In this document: positions 61,958 to 64,000 of the stretch, piece by piece
How positions within the stretch are numbered: position 1 is the first letter of the stretch
How the letters are laid out: every line of letters starts with the position of its first letter
NCBI GenBank assembly: GCA_019359155.1
Contig: JAHHHV010000067.1
Coordinates: 62,001 to 126,000, forward strand
Direction: 5' to 3'
DNA: 64,000 nt
Origin: Pegethrix bostrychoides GSE-TBD4-15B
GTDB taxonomy: Bacteria > Cyanobacteriota > Cyanobacteriia > Elainellales > Elainellaceae
Notes under the pieces: generated by a model
What the model saw: the letters and a program-made list of their open reading frames with translations, nothing else
The model's database searches: none
What the model was told of the DNA's origin: nothing
Made by a program: the position numbers and the translations under genes

Positions 61958-62047
61958 ATTACCCCAAGGTTTTCACAATGAAAATCCCCAAGAGCATTGA
62001 TATAACTGAATGCTTTAATAACTAAACCCTAATCTGCAGGCGAGCAT

Positions 62048-62082
62048 AAAAAATCCCTGCCTCGTCAAAGCAGGGATTTTTA
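62048..62082 (-). terminator. Rho-independent terminator of secA
   Basis: AATCCCTGC and GCAGGGATT form a nine-pair stem with a nine-base loop and a T-run on the minus strand, 30 bases after the secA stop. The A-run on the other side could also terminate rightward transcription. Confidence 0.9.
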
Positions 62083-62108
62083 ATTTTTAGGTGAGTAGGT
62101 TTTAAAGT

Positions 62109-64000
62109 CTAGACCTCAGAGCGAGCTTGCGCCACGGGCTGCGGCTGCGGCTGGAACTGGAACAGTGAATAAACCACATTGCGGCGAATGTTGGTCATCA
62201 TGTCGAGAAACAGCTCGTAGCCTTCGCTCTTGTATTCAATCAGCGGATCTTTCTGACCATAGCCGCGCAGACCCACCGACTCACGCAGCGAGTCCATCTG
62301 CTGGAGGTGCTCGCGCCAGAGCGTGTCGATTTGCTGCAAGGTGAAGAACCGCTCCGCCTGCCGCATCAGACCAGGCTTGGCCTGATCCACCTCAGCCTCT
62401 TTGTTGTCGTAGGCAATCCGGGCTTGCTCATGCAGGAAGGTCTTGATTTCACCCGTCGAGAGGTCGGCCAACTGCTCTGGCTCTAGATCGGCCAGCAGAT
62501 AGATGAACTCTTTGACCTTGATCACCACTTTGTCTAGCTCCCATTCTTCGGGCGGCAGGTCGGGGTTGATATAGGCATCAACGATGTCGTTCATCGTTCG
62601 CTCAATATATTCAATCACCTTTTCCTTCAGGTCTACACCCTCTAAGACGCGGCGACGCTCGGCATAGATGGCGCGACGCTGATTGTTCATCACCTCGTCA
62701 TATTCAAACACCTGCTTGCGGATGTCGTAGTAGTAGGTTTCGACCTTCTTTTGCGCGCCTTCTAGCGAACGGGTCAACATGCCGGATTCAATCGGCATAT
62801 CTTCTTCAACCTTGAACATTTCCATCAGGCGACTAACCCGATCGCCGCCAAAAATCCGCAGCAGATTGTCTTCTAGGCTGAGGAAAAACCGCGTTGAGCC
62901 CGGATCTCCCTGCCGTCCAGCACGTCCCCGCAGCTGGTTGTCAATCCGCCGGGACTCGTGACGCTCTGTGCCAATGACGTGCAGACCGCCATACTCCACC
63001 ACCTCGTCATGTTCAGCGCTGGTGTACTGCTCGTATTCTTGCTTGATCAGGTTGTAAACTTGACGCAGCCGCAAAATTACCGGATCGTCGGTGGGCGCTT
63101 TCTCGGCGGCAGTGGCAATCCGGTCTTCAGCAGCTAGCTCTGAGAGCGACTGCATCCCGTACTGCTGCACCGCAAAATCAACCGCCTCGCGCAGCACCTG
63201 CTGGGTGGTCTTGCTCAGCTCGACTGGGAAAATCTGGGGTGAGGCTTTCCAGGTTTTCTGTTTGGCTCCCGGCGCGAAGCCCTGCCCGCCTCGGCCTCGC
63301 GCATCGCCCTGCATGGGGGTTGCCACGCTAAAGTCGCTGTCGTTTTCCGGCTGCACAATGCGGGGCATGAAATATTCGCGCAGCTTCAGCCTTGCCATAT
63401 AGTCAGCGTTACCGCCCAAGATAATGTCGGTGCCGCGTCCGGCCATGTTGGTGGCAATAGTGACGGCTCCCCGGCGACCCGCCTGGGCAATGATTTCTGA
63501 CTCGCGCTCGACGTTTTCGGGTTTGGCGTTTAGCAGGTTGTGCGGAATCTGGCGCTCGGCTAGCAGTCGCGAGAGCAGCTCGGACTTTTCAACGCTGGTG
63601 GTGCCCACCAAGACCGGACGGCCTGTTTCGTGCATTTCAGCGCATTCTGCCGCAATCGACTGCCATTTGCCGCCCTCGGTTTTGTAGACCACATCGGAAA
63701 GATCCTGCCGTCCGGTAACGCGGTTGGTGGGGACGATGGTGACTTCCAGGTTGTAGATCTTCTCGAATTCGGCCTCTTCGGTCTTGGCCGTGCCCGTCAT
63801 GCCGGAGAGCTTCGGGTAGAGCAGGAAAAAGTTTTGATAGGTAATGGTGGCCAGCGTCTGAGTTTCGGGCTGGATCTCGACATGCTCTTTGGCCTCAATC
63901 GCCTGGTGCAGTCCATCGCTCCAGCGGCGGCCTATCATCACCCGCCCGGTGAATTCGTCCACAATCACAATTTCGTCGTTGCGGACAATGTAGTTCACGT
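62109..64000 (-). CDS. secA: Preprotein translocase ATPase SecA, C-terminal part (cut by window edge)
   Basis: About 630 residues of the C-terminal two thirds of SecA; the gene begins beyond the right edge, so the Met near 63998 ([20 protein letters not shown]) is internal. Visible are [29 protein letters not shown] and the helicase motif [20 protein letters not shown]. The helical wing and scaffold domains end with a Pro/Gln-rich tail ([15 protein letters not shown]) that lacks the zinc-binding cysteines of the E. coli protein. SecA powers export through SecYEG. The stop at 62109 is followed by a terminator. Confidence 0.95.
   Translation of the reverse strand, partial: VNYIVRNDEIVIVDEFTGRVMIGRRWSDGLHQAIEAKEHVEIQPETQTLATITYQNFFLLYPKLSGMTGTAKTEEAEFEKIYNLEVTIVPTNRVTGRQDLSDVVYKTEGGKWQSIAAECAEMHETGRPVLVGTTSVEKSELLSRLLAERQIPHNLLNAKPENVERESEIIAQAGRRGAVTIATNMAGRGTDIILGGNADYMARLKLREYFMPRIVQPENDSDFSVATPMQGDARGRGGQGFAPGAKQKTWKASPQIFPVELSKTTQQVLREAVDFAVQQYGMQSLSELAAEDRIATAAEKAPTDDPVILRLRQVYNLIKQEYEQYTSAEHDEVVEYGGLHVIGTERHESRRIDNQLRGRAGRQGDPGSTRFFLSLEDNLLRIFGGDRVSRLMEMFKVEEDMPIESGMLTRSLEGAQKKVETYYYDIRKQVFEYDEVMNNQRRAIYAERRRVLEGVDLKEKVIEYIERTMNDIVDAYINPDLPPEEWELDKVVIKVKEFIYLLADLEPEQLADLSTGEIKTFLHEQARIAYDNKEAEVDQAKPGLMRQAERFFTLQQIDTLWREHLQQMDSLRESVGLRGYGQKDPLIEYKSEGYELFLDMMTNIRRNVVYSLFQFQPQPQPVAQARSEV

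Overview
The window is cyanobacterial chromosome carrying most of a large integrated conjugative element. The right-hand third is ordinary cyanobacterial core genome: prk, a petH encoding ferredoxin-NADP reductase with an N-terminal CpcD-like phycobilisome-linker domain, an ndhF-ndhD-cup CO2-uptake NDH-1 operon, and secA. Together these point to a phycobilisome-containing, probably filamentous (Leptolyngbya-like) cyanobacterium. The genus is inference; the phylum is secure.

Layout. (1) 1-3.5 kb: a cobalamin riboswitch leads into a small CbtB cobalt-transport protein and an unrecognised membrane protein. A convergent secreted TPR protein follows, then about 0.8 kb with no gene. (2) 3.5-27.35 kb, all leftward: a conjugation operon. 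Read from its 5' end it holds a VirB2-like pilin, VirB3-like protein, VirB4 ATPase, VirB5-, VirB6-, VirB8-, VirB10- and VirB9-like proteins, a two-domain peptidoglycan hydrolase, the VirD4-type coupling ATPase, several small proteins, and a giant DNA-processing protein (methyltransferase, Sno-type helicase, MutS-I-like, Toprim). A separate gene is nested in that frame. (3) 27.35-28.05 kb: a gene-free divergent region with a run of hairpins, the best oriT/regulatory candidate, next to a ribbon-helix-helix-like protein (28.05 kb). (4) 29.2-45.45 kb, mostly rightward: a defence island. Its backbone is a DUF499 ATPase, a small partner, a DUF1156 DNA methylase and a PLD-SNF2 helicase. A PIN nuclease pair, an inverted IetA/IetS-like ATPase-protease pair, an orphan antitoxin with a broken toxin, and a HEPN protein interrupt it. 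(5) 45.5-47.9 kb: small cyanobacterial mobile-element genes around a perfect 14-bp palindromic operator. (6) 47.98-48.03 kb: the 3' half of a tRNA-Arg(CCG) followed by a terminator, which is the right attachment site. (7) 48.2-64 kb: host genes.

How it fits together. The tRNA 3' fragment with its own terminator marks the host side of a tRNA-integrated element, so the element lies to the left. No integrase, no recognisable relaxase and no intact tRNA copy are visible, so the element probably runs past the left edge of the window and the B12-controlled genes may be cargo. The conjugation operon and the helicase/Toprim protein would move the element and process its DNA, while the defence island protects the host. 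Large base-composition changes inside the island, including inside the methylase gene, suggest modular assembly.
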